Below are positions 23,429 through 34,259 of a stretch of DNA of 64,000 bases, piece by piece. Each line of letters starts with the position of its first letter. Position 1 is the first letter of the stretch. Made by a program: the position numbers and the translations under genes. Source of the stretch: Malaya genurostris (lineage: Eukaryota > Arthropoda > Insecta > Diptera > Culicidae). The notes beneath the pieces are model-generated. The model saw only the letters and a list, made by a program, of their open reading frames with translations, had not been told where the DNA came from and searched no databases. Location of the stretch: the NCBI RefSeq assembly GCF_030247185.1, contig NC_080572.1, positions 89,579,435-89,643,434 of the forward strand, given 5' to 3'.

Positions 23429-26400
23429 ATGGAGCTTAGATTCCAGCCGACGATGATAGTAGCAGTCTTTCTGCTGACACTCGGAGCAGGGCGTATTCTA
23501 GGTGAAAATATATTTGAAGGCAGCCAACAGGAAGTTAATGTAAAGGTAAGCTAATCAAAAATCACTTTCTCTAGTCAGTGGTAGATTTGATTTGAAAAGA
23601 TTTTTTTCCGATTATCGCCTGGTTTTATTTGACATTTTGTCCTTTTTTTAGTCATTCTTGTCGGAAATTTGTGATCTCGATTTGAACTTGTCGTTGATGA
23701 CTGTCATTGTGAAATCGTTCAGTGTTGAACATATTGATCGTAACTTCGAGCATGTTTGCTCGGAAGGGGTTCGTGGGTTGTTAATCTGGATTACTGCAGA
23801 GAATTTCGCTAACATTCCGGATGTTGATACCAACCTCAAATATGTCGGACGAGCGACATCGTCGGATGATTCGTCTGGCTACTGTATATATCATCCGATC
23901 AATGGCACTTGCACCAGTGAACAAGGAGAGGTCTTACTGATGTAATTGTATACTAGACATATAAAAATTAAGTACTTGCATATTTGGAACTTTTCAGAAA
24001 AACTCTTTTGTGATTCTCGGCGAAAAGTATCCTGAACGATATGAACTGCGCGAAGTGGTGTACAAGAAATGGACTAACTCAACGGTTCTGGGATCACCAG
24101 TACTAGCCTACGCCACACTGAAAAACCGTGATTCATCGTACAAATACATCGACCAAGACATTTCTTATCTCTCCGATACTCGCATTGAGTATCGGTTACC
24201 AGTAACGGTGGCAACCGGACTTCCACTGTCCGTTTACCGCGGTAAGATCGAAACCTTCAAAGCACGTTCCGGCGAAACACACTACAGCAGAATCTTTCAG
24301 GTAAGTTGTAGTGATTAGCGATGTATGAAATTTGTGTCTTAGGACACTTTTGTTTACTTTGACGAGATAGCAGAAAGCAATCGACAGTCACTTATCATCA
24401 TGTACTGGTTTATCCCGGTCTAATAAAATTGGTTCGCTTTTTAATTACTTTATGATACATTCGTTACGAATAAATTGAATTTGAAGTGTACCCGGATTCG
24501 CTAGGTCCTGGTCAAATCGTCTGGAATTTGATTCGGAATTCATAATGATTTCCTATTGAATACCGAAGCAGACTCAACAACCGCTTCCTATTCGAATCGG
24601 TTCGCAATCAGTTACTCTTGATTCGGAATCTATTTTGAAATCATACTGAACTCCGCATCGAATTCCAGATGATTTGACTGACATGAACGTTACTTTTTTG
24701 TCAAACTGTTTTGTACACAGAAAAAAATAAAGAAGTTTATACGATGTGTAAATAGGAATATGAAAAAGACAATTTAAATTAACGCTTAGGTTGGCTTCTA
24801 AAGTATGCCGAAAAATAAAAAACTACATTTCCTACTACAAATACGTGCATAAAAAAGATGTAAAATAATAATAATAATTATTTCGTGAAACTTACATTTT
24901 TGGTTGAGTTCACGAATGTGTATGAAATGGTGAAACTGGGTTAGGAAATCAAATGTAAAGATGTTTCCTTTAAATAGATGGAAGCAATATACGTGCACAT
25001 ATTAAAACCGCAAAACCCACTTTTTTCAAACAATTTCAACACAAAATCGATTTTTAACAGTGTAGGGTTAGCGATGATACACCAGATAACGTATCTGGAT
25101 TTTGATAAACCTTCAAGATAGAACGAATTAGTGATATTTGGTACAAAGGTATCGACCACCGTTGTGGAACGTCAGTGGAATCGTCGAACATGCGCATTTC
25201 TGTCTTCTTGTTATCATACTTTTCGACGTATACGCAGTGCGACAAACTTTAATTTCCAGTTTTTTGTCACAAATGAATTCGAAGGTATTCCACACTCACA
25301 TATTGCTTGCCTTCTTATCGATTTTTTCTGTAAAATCGATTGGAGCTCTGGAGACCCCCAGTGTCATATATCTTTCGACTCAGCTCGACGAGATTGGGAA
25401 ATTGCGGTGTGTGCACTTTTTGCCTTTCTCATATAGAAAGGTTATGCAATCACTGTGAAAACCGACTTTTGAACCGAGGCCCGGAGGGCCGAGTGTCATA
25501 CCTTATGATCAAAAAAGAACCGGAATTTTCATTTTAAAATTCACGCGCTTGTCCAATCGATAAACTTTTATTCTCTCAACGTTGGCAACACTTTTATACA
25601 CATTCTGTCAAATTTTGACGCATATCGTACGATTAATTTTTGTTTGGCGTCTATACAAAGAAGTTGAAAAATTTTCGTGTGGCGATTTTTATAATGGATG
25701 AAAATTTAGAACAATGTGCGTGCATCAAATTTTACTGTTGCAAATGGACTTAAGTGTTCCGAAACGTTGAAAATGTTAGAAAAGGCCTTTGGTGAATTGT
25801 GTCTAGGAAAAACACAGGCATACGAGTGGTACAAACGCTTCAAAGGTGGTCGTACAAGCTTGGATCATGATGAGATCCCTGGCCTCCCAACAACATCTGT
25901 TACTGAAGAAAACATTGAATCGGCGAAGCAAATCGTGTTGCAAAATCGTTCTGTACCGATTAGAGAGATTGCTGTGTTGTTGGGCATCTCTTATGGATCA
26001 GCCGAACACATTTTAACTGATGTTTTGGGTTTGAAACGCGTCGCTTCTCGGCTGGTGCCAGAAAAGCTGAATACCACGATAATGCGCCGGCTCACACAGC
26101 GTTGGTTGTGTCGCAGTTTTTGCCCAAGAACTCAACCAATATCATCAATCAACCACCGTACTCTCCAGATATGGCCCCGTGTGACTTTTTCCTCTTCCCC
26201 AGACTCAAATTGCCATTGCGGGGAACGCGTTTTGAGACCATAGAGACCATAAAAGAGAATTCGCTACGTGAACTGAAGGCCATACCTTCGGCGGCCTATA
26301 AAACTTGTATGGAAAATTGGATCAAGCGTTGGCATGCATGTATTGCCGCAGGAGGAGAGTACTTTGAAGGCGATAATAAAGAAATTTATTGAAAATTGAA

Positions 26401-29400
26401 ATTTTGCGTTTTTTCAAATAAAATTCCGGTTCTTTTTTGATCATAAGGTATACCATTCGACTCAGTTAGTCGAGTACGCAAAATGTCTCTGTGTGTGTAT
26501 GTGCGTATGTGTGTATGTAACGTTTTTTTTTGCACTTACTTTTCTCGGAGATGGCTGGTCTTAATGTTTGATCAACACGACAAAAGCATTATCACCCCAC
26601 TAGGTGGATTAAGAGAGGAGGAAGGAATAATTTGCCGGCCCGGGTTAACGGTTCAATGCATAGGGCACTGGTCTTACAAACCAGTTGTCGTATGTACGAC
26701 CTGGAAGGGTTCGTTGTGAACCGATTTTCACAAACTTAGATTCAAATTAAAGGTCTTGTGATTTTCACAGACATAGGTTCAAATGAAAGGTCCTGTGGTC
26801 CCATGCGTAATTCCTGAATTTCATGCGGATCCGACTTCCGAATCCGGAAATATAGGGTGAAGTGTATTAAAAATTGTATACCATCACTTAAAATGAGGAA
26901 AAACCTTAAAAAAAATTCTAAATCGACCTCAAATCTTTTCCAATTGATAGTTTTTATCAGTAGACGGTCAAACAAACCGATTTCGGTTATTCTTTGAAGA
27001 ATCGAAGAAAATTATTTTGAAGAATACCACAGTATTATATATGATAGTATGATTGATATGAGAAAGGCATCATTACACCACTAGGTGGATTAAAACAGGT
27101 TTTGAAGATGTTTCTCTCCGCACAATTTTCTCGGAGATGGCTGAACCGATTTAAACCAGCTTAGGCTCCTTTGAAAGCTACTACTGGTTTAAGAGCCAAG
27201 TTTAAAGATCAAGTGGCTGACACCTCTGCTTCCAGAGATACATTGGTATAAGATGGTATATACTATTGGATTATGAATCAAGATCGAAGATCAATTAGCT
27301 GTCACTTCTGGTTCCGAAGATATAATGGAAGGATTCGTAGTATCAGTAGAATCGTAGCACCAGCCATGCAATGGTTCTGTACACTCTGAATTGGCTGCGA
27401 AGTCTGTTGAAACAGAAGGTCAAATTCCACTACAGGAATGTTATACCGAGGCTTTGCTTTTAAGGGATAATTTGAATGAAAAAACTTTTTTTGTATTTTG
27501 TAGCAAATCTTACTTCTTTCACATTATAAAGTATCATTTAAAGAATATTTAGTCAAATTTCCGTATATTAACACCCAAACGCTCGGGTAGGGATTTTAAA
27601 TGAGTTTATTTTTTCAAAAAATCATAACTCTTGATACCGTTGATCAATTTCGATGCGTCCAGTGTCAAAAAACCCAGATTTTCTTCTAGTCTATGCTGAC
27701 TCATACGGAACCGCAGCGGTCCAAAAACACCGGAGTTATTTCAGATCGCGTTGGGGTATATTTGTTCTGCCGTTAGAAGTTTTTGATACATAAAATTTTA
27801 AATAAGTATGGGATTAATACGGAAATTGTATAAAATGTGAAGGACTTACTAGAACTCATAAAATACAATGTCCAATTCCGGTAAATCCGGATTGTGGTCC
27901 CATAGAATTGTGCTTGAAATTTGACATGGCATTCTATCTCAGGACTTCTCAAGTTGTTGGAAGGCTTTCAAAACTAATTTGGGAACTCCAGTTTAGTATT
28001 TGTTAGCTGATCTGCAGATTTTCGAGATTTTGATATAAATTCAAAGTACTCTCCACTTAGAGCTGTCTGATCAACTACTTTTAGCCACCTTCATAACATA
28101 CTTCTAACGGCAGAACAGACATACCCCAACGCGATCTGGAATAACTCCGGTTTTGGACCGCTGCGGTTCCGTATGAGTCAGCATGGACTAGAAGAAAATC
28201 TGTTTTTTTACACTGGACGCATCGAAATTGATCAACGGTATCTAATGATTATTGGTTGATTTTTTGAAAAAATAAATTCGTTGAAAATCCCTACCCGAGC
28301 GTTTGGGTGTTAATATTGAAAAATAAGGCGGTAACAGAGCATTCCCCAAAACCTCTTTTGAGGATCACGTTGCGTTGTGAACACGATAATTCGGCGTAGA
28401 ATTATCTGAAATCAAAAATGTTCCTAAATTTACTTAAAGTACGAGTTTTTGCTCCCCCTCTCCGTCGTTCTCAAGTTATTTTTTTGATTTTTCAACAGTT
28501 CGTGGCATATTTAAGCAAAACACGCGATCTTACGCTAAATTTCCGCCAATTTTGAAGTGAACAACTACCATAGTATGAAAATGGAAAAATTTCAAAAACG
28601 TAGGGAGGGGGGCATTTTATACCAAGAAAGTATGTTCCAAATTTGAAATTCATCGGTTCAGTAGATTTTGCAGGAAATTTAGGTACACACAAAACCATCA
28701 TACACCCGACCCGGCCCGATGCGAGTCCATGTTCAAGTCTATGTCCCTTTGCGCAAAATAGTGGAGGCTCTAAAATGAACAGAACAATTAAGTCACTTCG
28801 ATGCTTTATAATATTGATGTCATTTCTCTTGAATGTATAACGCAGAGACAGCAGAATATTCCTTCTCAATTCGAATCTGAAATCTGGAACTGATTGCTTG
28901 TTTCTGTATCAGGAACTGAAAAAAGTCCTCCCAAAAGTGTTCGACAAGAGATAGGATATGAAAACGTGCCTAATTTTAATCTACGTGGTTTATGACCGGT
29001 TCCTAGATTACAATTTTATGCCAGCTCGAACGCAAATGTTCACGATTCCTAGGCTTTTGGCGAATTGCTACTTGGAGATTGTAACGGAATCATTTACACT
29101 CAGATATGCTCTTTTGATTTTCTATTCTAATTTATAATTTCTGATTCCTTACCCATTTTGATTACATCCACATAATTTCTTTTGGTAATATTCTAGACAA
29201 TTAACGCAGCTCGATACATGAGTCCCAACACGTTCGTGAACGTCACCGTAGTTGGCACCGAACAGAAAGCCTATCGTGAGTTTCGAGCCAAGCTGGTCAC
29301 AGTATACACTGATGAGGGAAGTTACGGTTGGGCTAGAATAGTGACATCTATTGAAGGCTCGGTATGTAAATTACCCAAAAAACTGACATCAATAATTGAA

Positions 29401-29765
29401 AGTTAAACCTTTGGTCATAGTCTGTAGAAACATCTCTTGCGGATACCACGCTTGAATACAGCGCCGTAATGAAGTTGGAAGATGAATCTCCGGAACTCAA
29501 GAAACCAACTCTCGACAACCCACACACCGATCACCGATATCCGGGACAACCGATCATGAGCAAAACGGAGAACATTCATATTCACATCAACGAAAAGGAG
29601 CGCGGTCAAGTTTATCCCGAATTCCGACAGTACGCCATCATTGCGGGAGTTATTTTGTTTTCGGTACTAGCAATTGCCCTGTTGGACATTACTCGACAAG
29701 TCATCAGAAATCGTCGTGCTAGAAAATTGCACATAGGAAAGTACAAATACGCCAACGCTAGTTAG
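23429..29765 (+). CDS. Type I membrane protein, five exons (possible Unzipped-like)
   Basis: Coding exons are 23429-23545, 23652-23930, 23998-24300, 29197-29361 and 29421-29765, all joining in phase 0 to give 402 aa. Exon 1 encodes a signal peptide (TMIVAVFLLTLGAGRILG). The middle is an extracellular region with Cys pairs, NXT sites (KKWTNSTVLG, FVNVTVVG) and conserved-looking segments such as YPERYELREVVYKKW and ISYLSDTRIEYRLPV. Exon 5 has a transmembrane helix (YAIIAGVILFSVLAIALL) and a short basic cytoplasmic tail. The exon 2 donor (GTCTTA) is weak but is the only one that keeps phase. The architecture recalls insect Unzipped-type adhesion proteins; that name is a guess. Intron 3 is 4.9 kb and full of transposons. 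The 3' end converges on AKTIP, 182 bp away. Confidence 0.82.
24511..24685. mobile_element. Palindromic MITE (family V), in intron 3
   Basis: Inverted arms start TCAAATCGTCTGGAATTTGA on the left and, complemented, TCAAATCATCTGGAATTCGA on the right. Both contain TTCA(G/T)(A/T)ATGATTT. A related hairpin lies at 43911-44054. No coding capacity. Confidence 0.65.
25501..26448 (+). mobile_element. mariner element, 948 bp, internally deleted
   Basis: Perfect 29-bp terminal inverted repeats (25501-25529 and 26420-26448, starting CCTTATGATCAAAAAAGA) are flanked by TA on both sides (25499-25500 and 26449-26450). It sits inside the sequence GTGTCA(TA)TACCATTC of MITE W, so the empty site can be read exactly. 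At under 1 kb it is shorter than a full mariner (about 1.3 kb). The missing part is the centre of the transposase. Confidence 0.95.
25694..26392 (+). pseudogene. Deleted and frameshifted mariner transposase (DD34D type)
   Basis: The N-terminal DNA-binding part reads KCSETLKMLEKAFGE, YEWYKRFKGG and LREIA-like VPIREIAVLLGISYGSAEHI. It jumps after LVPEKLN to the C-terminal half: NAPAHTALVVSQFLPKNS, YSPDMAPCDFFLFPRLKLPL and IAAGGEYFEGDNKEIY. The second and third catalytic Asp are present with exactly 34 residues between them. The region holding the first catalytic Asp is deleted, and the two halves are in different frames. A further shift near 25725 separates the ATG at 25694 from the rest. It is inactive, though its ends could be mobilised by a relative. 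Confidence 0.93.
26633..26718 (+). mobile_element. tRNA-derived SINE, head fragment
   Basis: CGGTTCAATGCATAGGGCAC leads into CTGGTCTTACAAACCAG, which folds as a tRNA anticodon arm with loop CTTACAA (anticodon TAC, Val-like). A degraded B-box region and ACCTGGAAGG follow. It lies within an insertion inside MITE W copy 2. Not a tRNA gene: acceptor and D arms are absent. Confidence 0.75.
27325..27470 (+). mobile_element. SINE tail fragment, same family
   Basis: GGAAGGATTCGTAGTATCAG, then ATCGTAGCACCAGCCATGCA, GGCTGCGAAGTCTGTTGAAA and CAGAAGGTCAAATTCCACTA form the non-tRNA tail of the SINE. The head motifs are seen at 26.6 kb and 54.5 kb. It starts with the same GGAAGG(A/G)TTCGT at which the head fragment ends, 610 bp upstream. 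Confidence 0.6.
27572..28309. mobile_element. TTAA-flanked MITE with ~220-bp inverted arms
   Basis: The left arm (27572-27785) and right arm (about 28095-28309) are reverse complements at roughly 90% by eye. Both begin CACCCAAACGCTCGGGTAGG. TTAA flanks each side exactly (27568-27571 and 28310-28313), the piggyBac-type target duplication. The 310-bp centre is unique and non-coding. The element lies in intron 3 of the membrane-protein gene and would form a long hairpin in its pre-mRNA. Confidence 0.88.
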
Positions 29766-29947
29766 CAAAACAAAGGCTTCAGTGCTTTCTTTCGTGAAAC
29801 AACCCACTAGTAACTACTCTTTGTAGCTAAGATCCTAATTTATTATTGCCATTTGTTAATCAAAATTTCACTCTTAGAAAATAAATATTTGCACGGCTTT
29901 GATATTTGTCCTACCCTCCAATAAAATGGTATTACGTCTTTGTTTCG

Positions 29948-30856
29948 TCATGCTTGTTTGCTGAGCGGTTGGAACACACCTTCTTTGACCCACGAAAGTC
30001 CGGAAGAGGGCGGTGTGGTGACCTCGTTGGTACGACCCTGCTTGATTGACTCCAGTACCGAACCATGGGTTTCTTGTTCAAACTTTTCGAATACAATGTA
30101 ATTTCGATCTTGCACCGGGGCTGGGTCGTAAAGCTTGTCTTGGCTTTGTCGGACGCATTCAACCACTTTTTGGAGGAAATCTGTCCGACTCTGATGATAC
30201 AATTCGTGCGCACCATTGTTAGCACTCTGTTCGGCCAAAGACATGTACTCGTCCAAACTGGAGAAGATGTACTGAACAAATTTGAGTAGTTGCCAGATGT
30301 GGTTTTCACCATTCTTCCATTTAGGAAAAGCCTCCGCCAGGTCCAGCGTTCCGTTATAAGGACATATCAACGGATGGAAGGTTTCATTTTGAAATGTAAC
30401 AGTCTGGGTTTATAAGAGAGTAATTGTTTTATCTAACTATCTTGATTATCATTTCTAATTGGTTGAGTTGACTATTATTTCCTGAAAATTACTATAATCT
30501 TACCGGAACTTCAGGGTCGTTGGGAAACTTATCCGGTAACGAAAGAGTAAACCGAAATATTCCATCCTTGTAAGGACCACAGCGAACAAAAATAACCCCA
30601 AACCATACTACGAAAACAAAGTCATATTAGGTAGAAGGAATTGGTCATGTAGAAATATACGTACAGAAACTGTTTTCGAAGGACGGTATTACGTAGACCC
30701 CACCTAGATCCTCGTTCTGTAAACGTTTACTGAAGAAAATGGCATTAATGAGTTGTTTACTAATGCTTTGAACGTATAATAAACTTACTATTCTGCTAAA
30801 ATCTTGTACTCTTGTAAAACGGTTCCAAGAAGTTTATCGTATGAATCTAAAGTCAT
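29948..30856 (-). CDS. AKTIP: AKTIP/pendolino orthologue, non-catalytic E2 variant
   Basis: Four exons (30789-30856, 30665-30729, 30504-30607, 29948-30403) encode 230 aa. The UBC-like fold shows GGVYVIPSFENSFLWFGVIF, RCGPYKDGIFRFTLSLPDKF and ETFHPLICPYNGTLDLAEAF. The HPN-like HPL is followed by NGTLDL where active E2s have a catalytic Cys, so it should be an inactive ubiquitin-conjugating variant, as in the AKTIP family. The tail SGLSWVKEGVFQPLSK matches the family's conserved C-terminal GLSWVKPG motif. In vertebrates AKTIP works with Hook proteins on vesicle transport; in vertebrates and flies it acts at telomeres. The exon 2 donor is GTACGT. The 3' end converges on the membrane-protein gene. 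Confidence 0.93.
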
Positions 30857-30939
30857 TATTATTGAACCTGTATTGCCAATAGGATTCCGTGTTCTTATGT
30901 AAATTTTGATAAATCATCAATTACAAATAATTGCGTATA

Positions 30940-31230
30940 TTGCTGGTTATTCTTCTTCTTCTTCACTTCTGGTGGCGTCACCTCACTTGAGATGACGCCG
31001 ATTGATGGCACAGCGATTTAGCTATATTGCCAGTTAGCTTTCGTTTATAGTCCAATGGACTTTCTTTTCACTGGACTACAAGTGAAACCCTCGCTATGTG
31101 ACAACGTGGAGTCACCGAAGTACGGATGAAAATCCTTTCTTTCTCGCGAAATACTCGAATTTTCACCGCACTAACACGATACGACGTGTTCACTCGTTGA
31201 GGGTTTCACCGGAAGTCCATTTGCTGGTTA
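30940..31230 (+). repeat. Fragment shared with the hAT-like element interior
   Basis: CTTCACTTCTGGTGGCGTCACC, followed by GACGCCGATTGATGGCACAG and CACTGGACTACAAGTGAAA, matches 36.80-37.03 kb with many substitutions. A third copy lies in reverse near 63.70-63.87 kb. It lies 80-370 bp upstream of the AKTIP start codon, so it occupies that gene's likely promoter region. Confidence 0.65.
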
Positions 31231-31687
31231 TTGGACTACAAAACTTTATTAATTGACTATAAACGAAAAATTACTACCAGGTACATGAAAAGTAAACAAA
31301 AACAACTAATTTTGACAACTTTTTGAAAATGAACTCGATGTTTGTTCATTCAAACTGGGATTTACATGCTGCTGGAAAATTGCTCAATATTTTGTAGTGC
31401 GTAATGAATTCCGAACGTAAACCTAATCAGCGATTTTTATTCGAGATTTTCGTCGACGACACGACCTGCCACTCGTCTATTAAAACTGTATCGCAAATTT
31501 AACTACCCCTCAGTAACTCGTAATGTCAAAACGAAATCGCTTGGAAAAATATTCAAACTGGCAACATAAGTTGATATTTTATTGATTTTGAATAACAGTT
31601 ACCATAACCTTGGTTACTGTATTGAAGATTTATGAAATGTAAACAAATGAAACTGCAAAACGGGTATATTTTTACGAAAAAATTAGA

Positions 31688-31855
31688 ATGGATTCATCGG
31701 TTCAAGTGGAAGATCCGTTTTATGCAGTTACTGTTAGAGCAGTGGATCAATTAGTCGGTCTTGGTGTAGTACATTTGTGGTTTGAAATTAGCCTATGGAT
31801 AAGACTACGAAGTACTACTGTATTTGAAAAGAATACACGGATTCGGCATTCAAAA
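31688..31855 (+). pseudogene. Short ORF with a syntaxin-6-like start
   Basis: The 56-aa frame begins with MDSSVQVEDPFYAVT. EDPF(F/Y)xV near the start, then AV....GL....W.E(I/L), is the pattern of syntaxin-6 N-termini. The spacing is off by two residues, there is no good donor at the expected place, and no following exon is found. It could be a decayed exon or chance. I do not claim a functional gene. Confidence 0.18.
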
Positions 31856-32039
31856 TAATTATGCCATGCTACTAACGATAAATAATGATACCTGAAATAA
31901 AATCTACTTGAAGGAAACGGACATACCAAAAACTAAACTGATCTTAAAATGATCGAATGTTTTGCAGAAGCTTGGACTCACTAGGGAAAATCTTTTTGTT
32001 TTTATTCGTCATTTTGTTGTCATTCTCCTCAGATAGTTT

Positions 32040-33770
32040 AATGTACGTATGAAATAAAAATAGTGAATGATTTTTAAGCGAATCCTTCAATTCTCATTTA
32101 TTCATTGTATTGCCAAAATTTTATCAGACAAATGAACTTTGGCAAATGTTTTTCTAGGGAATATCGCCCTTTTCTAGTATATCGCCCTTGTAGGCCGTAC
32201 ATGTCCAACTCTAATATCATTTCCGAATACGATGAGCTGCAAAGAGTAAAATCTTTGTCAGCTGAATGAAAATGATGTAATATCTAAATACTTTTTGGAA
32301 CGTAATCATGGTATGTTTATATACCACAACATACCTATATTGAAAGCTCACAAATAAAATTTCAAGCACTCACTTTTATTACAGCTTGCACTCATGATGG
32401 CTGTAACATTTGCACGTTCTACTTTCTTAAGTTACTCTTATAAAGTGGTAATGAGGGACCAAAAGTTGAATAATTTTAACTGTTCCTCAACTTAGTTTTG
32501 TTTATTTATTCGGGGTTCCTAGGTAACTAGTTCGTAGCAACTTAAACAGTGTTGCTCGAGAAGAATATTTTTATCATTATCAAGGGGTCGCTATATTTGT
32601 GGTAACTGGTGGTGAATCGCTAACAGACACGTTTTATTTCGATTTTTCTTCGGAGTGCCTGGTCGTGTCGTAATTTTTGTCTTATGCACCAGCCGACACG
32701 TGTGAACGTTCCGACAAAGAAAGTATTAAACTAACTTTGACGGACGCTAACGTTCCGGTAACGGCGTAGAAATGAGACGAACCCTCGTAGATTAGTCATT
32801 AGGGTGGGACAAGCAAAGATAAATAATAAAGACATGTATGCGCCTACAATAATTTTAAAAAATCTGGTTCGTACCCGGTACTTTCAAAAATGACCGCACT
32901 CACCGCTTGATGGAGCGCGAGTTAATTGCATTGTTATCATTTCGATTAAAGTGTGCCATGAGTAGGGCAGAATCAAATGTCAATGTCACTCATTTCGATA
33001 CCATAATATAAAAAGACAATTGTTAAAAATAACCAACAAGAAAAGCAAAACGAAAAAAACGGAAAAGCACGAAAAATGGGCATCCAAAGCCAGGTCATCA
33101 TGCTCATTTCTTCCATATACTCGTCAACCGTAGATTTTGATTTTTTAACATTTATGCAATCTACTCTGACTTTTTCGTAGTACATAATGGAACGTCGGAA
33201 ATCTACTGTATTAGCACTTGGAATTCCGAACTTTCCGAGCTACCGTTACTTCCAACGCGAAAAGTATACATTGTAACTCCCATTTAACTGTTATAATTCA
33301 TATCTGCTGTAAACTGTAGTCTCGCTATTAATTTAAATACACGAGAGATCATGGTGTTAGCTGATTACATAAAAACGAACAAAATATTAAGTGTACCATA
33401 AAATCTCAAATGAGCTAACGAATCGAAAGGTTCTCACGGTTTGACATTTGTATTATAAATGCCATGATGGCAATTCAACAGTGCAACCAGTTTATCACGA
33501 TTGTAGCCAGTTTCATGGAGGACCGTAGATGTGCGCCAAAAAAAGATCGTGACTGTCATGTCTGGAAATTCGTTTGTGGGACAAGGTTGTATGGGAAAAA
33601 GATGAAAAGGTTTATTTTCTCGCTCCACCAAACTTTTGGGTCCCATAAGCACTATGCAAAATTTTAGCTCGATCGGAGAAACTATATTTTCGCGCCCGAG
33701 GTTTAAAGTTTGTATGGGATTTAGCATGGAGAAATTCACTTTTTACAAAAAAAAATCGGCTGAACATCAA
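32040..33770 (-). mobile_element. Element family X, copy 1
   Basis: Blocks at 32.39-32.68, 32.79-32.96 and 33.42-33.57 kb reappear in reverse order and orientation at 61.33-61.63, 59.58-59.76 and 59.40-59.56 kb. On the minus strand a diverged exon-like stretch (about 32460-32390) ends in a donor-like GTGAGT and aligns with the exon-like block at 61569-61626 of copy 2. The ends are not defined. The region also has CGCCCTTTTCTAGTATATCG near 32165. Confidence 0.55.
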
Positions 33771-34031
33771 CCTACGAACTCTAAAAATCAGTGCATGTGA
33801 TATTTACGTTGGAAATTTAACGAGGAAGAAAACTTTAAAGACCGCAAAACAATCCGACGTTTGCAGAAAACGTTATCAAAGTAAAACCGACACAAGGTCC
33901 GAACAATATCTCATTCCTTAATATCTATCACCAGTGCTGCTAGTGAATGTAATATGATGTCACTTAATGTGCCAAAACGGTTGATCCGAATTGTTTGATG
34001 TCTTCAAGATAATTACTCAGCAGATTAAACC

Positions 34032-34253
34032 TCCAAAACATACTGTAAAGACACAAAAAAGTCCTGTTAATTATGCTTTTGTACGCATAAAATAGTACCA
34101 TCTATATCTTCTAAACTATAAGAGAAAGAGAGTTTATATCTTTGATAAAATTATTGGATTTAAGTTCATCTAAAATATTGTAGAAGATTCGAAAAACCTA
34201 TTTCTTTAAATTAAAAAGTTAGACTTTTTTGTGTCTTTACGGTGAGTTTTGGA
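34032..34253. mobile_element. MITE, about 220 bp
   Basis: Inverted ends of ~31 bp: TCCAAAACATACTGTAAAGA on the left and, complemented, TTCCAAAACTCACCGTAAAG on the right, both continuing CACAAAAAAGT. The interior is non-coding. The target duplication is unclear. Confidence 0.7.
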
Positions 34254-34259
34254 ACATGG

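Larger units (their letters stand above)
25421..27099 (+). mobile_element. MITE family W, copy 2, split by later insertions
   Basis: The left end is TGCCTTTCTCATATAGAAAG at 25421. The right end is ATATGAGAAAGGCATCATTA followed by CACCACTAGGTGGATTAAAA, to about 27099. The body is interrupted by a mariner at 25501-26448 and by a second insertion at about 26549-26718 that includes a SINE head. Removing both restores a family-like body similar to copy 4 (53504-54150). A fragment of another copy lies just upstream at about 25345-25400. Confidence 0.85.

Noticed and set aside
26633..26718. Possible tRNA-Val gene (anticodon arm with TAC)
   Set aside because: Only the anticodon arm and a degraded B box are present; acceptor and D arms are missing and copies are dispersed, so it is a SINE.
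28492..28869. 125-aa minus-strand frame in intron 3
   Set aside because: No motif, no splice partners, overlaps + strand frames and lies in repeat-rich intron.
33434..33739. 101-aa minus-strand frame with a partly shared peptide at 59368-59610
   Set aside because: The shared peptide follows from the nucleotide similarity of the two element-X copies; the rest diverges with no sign of selection on the protein.
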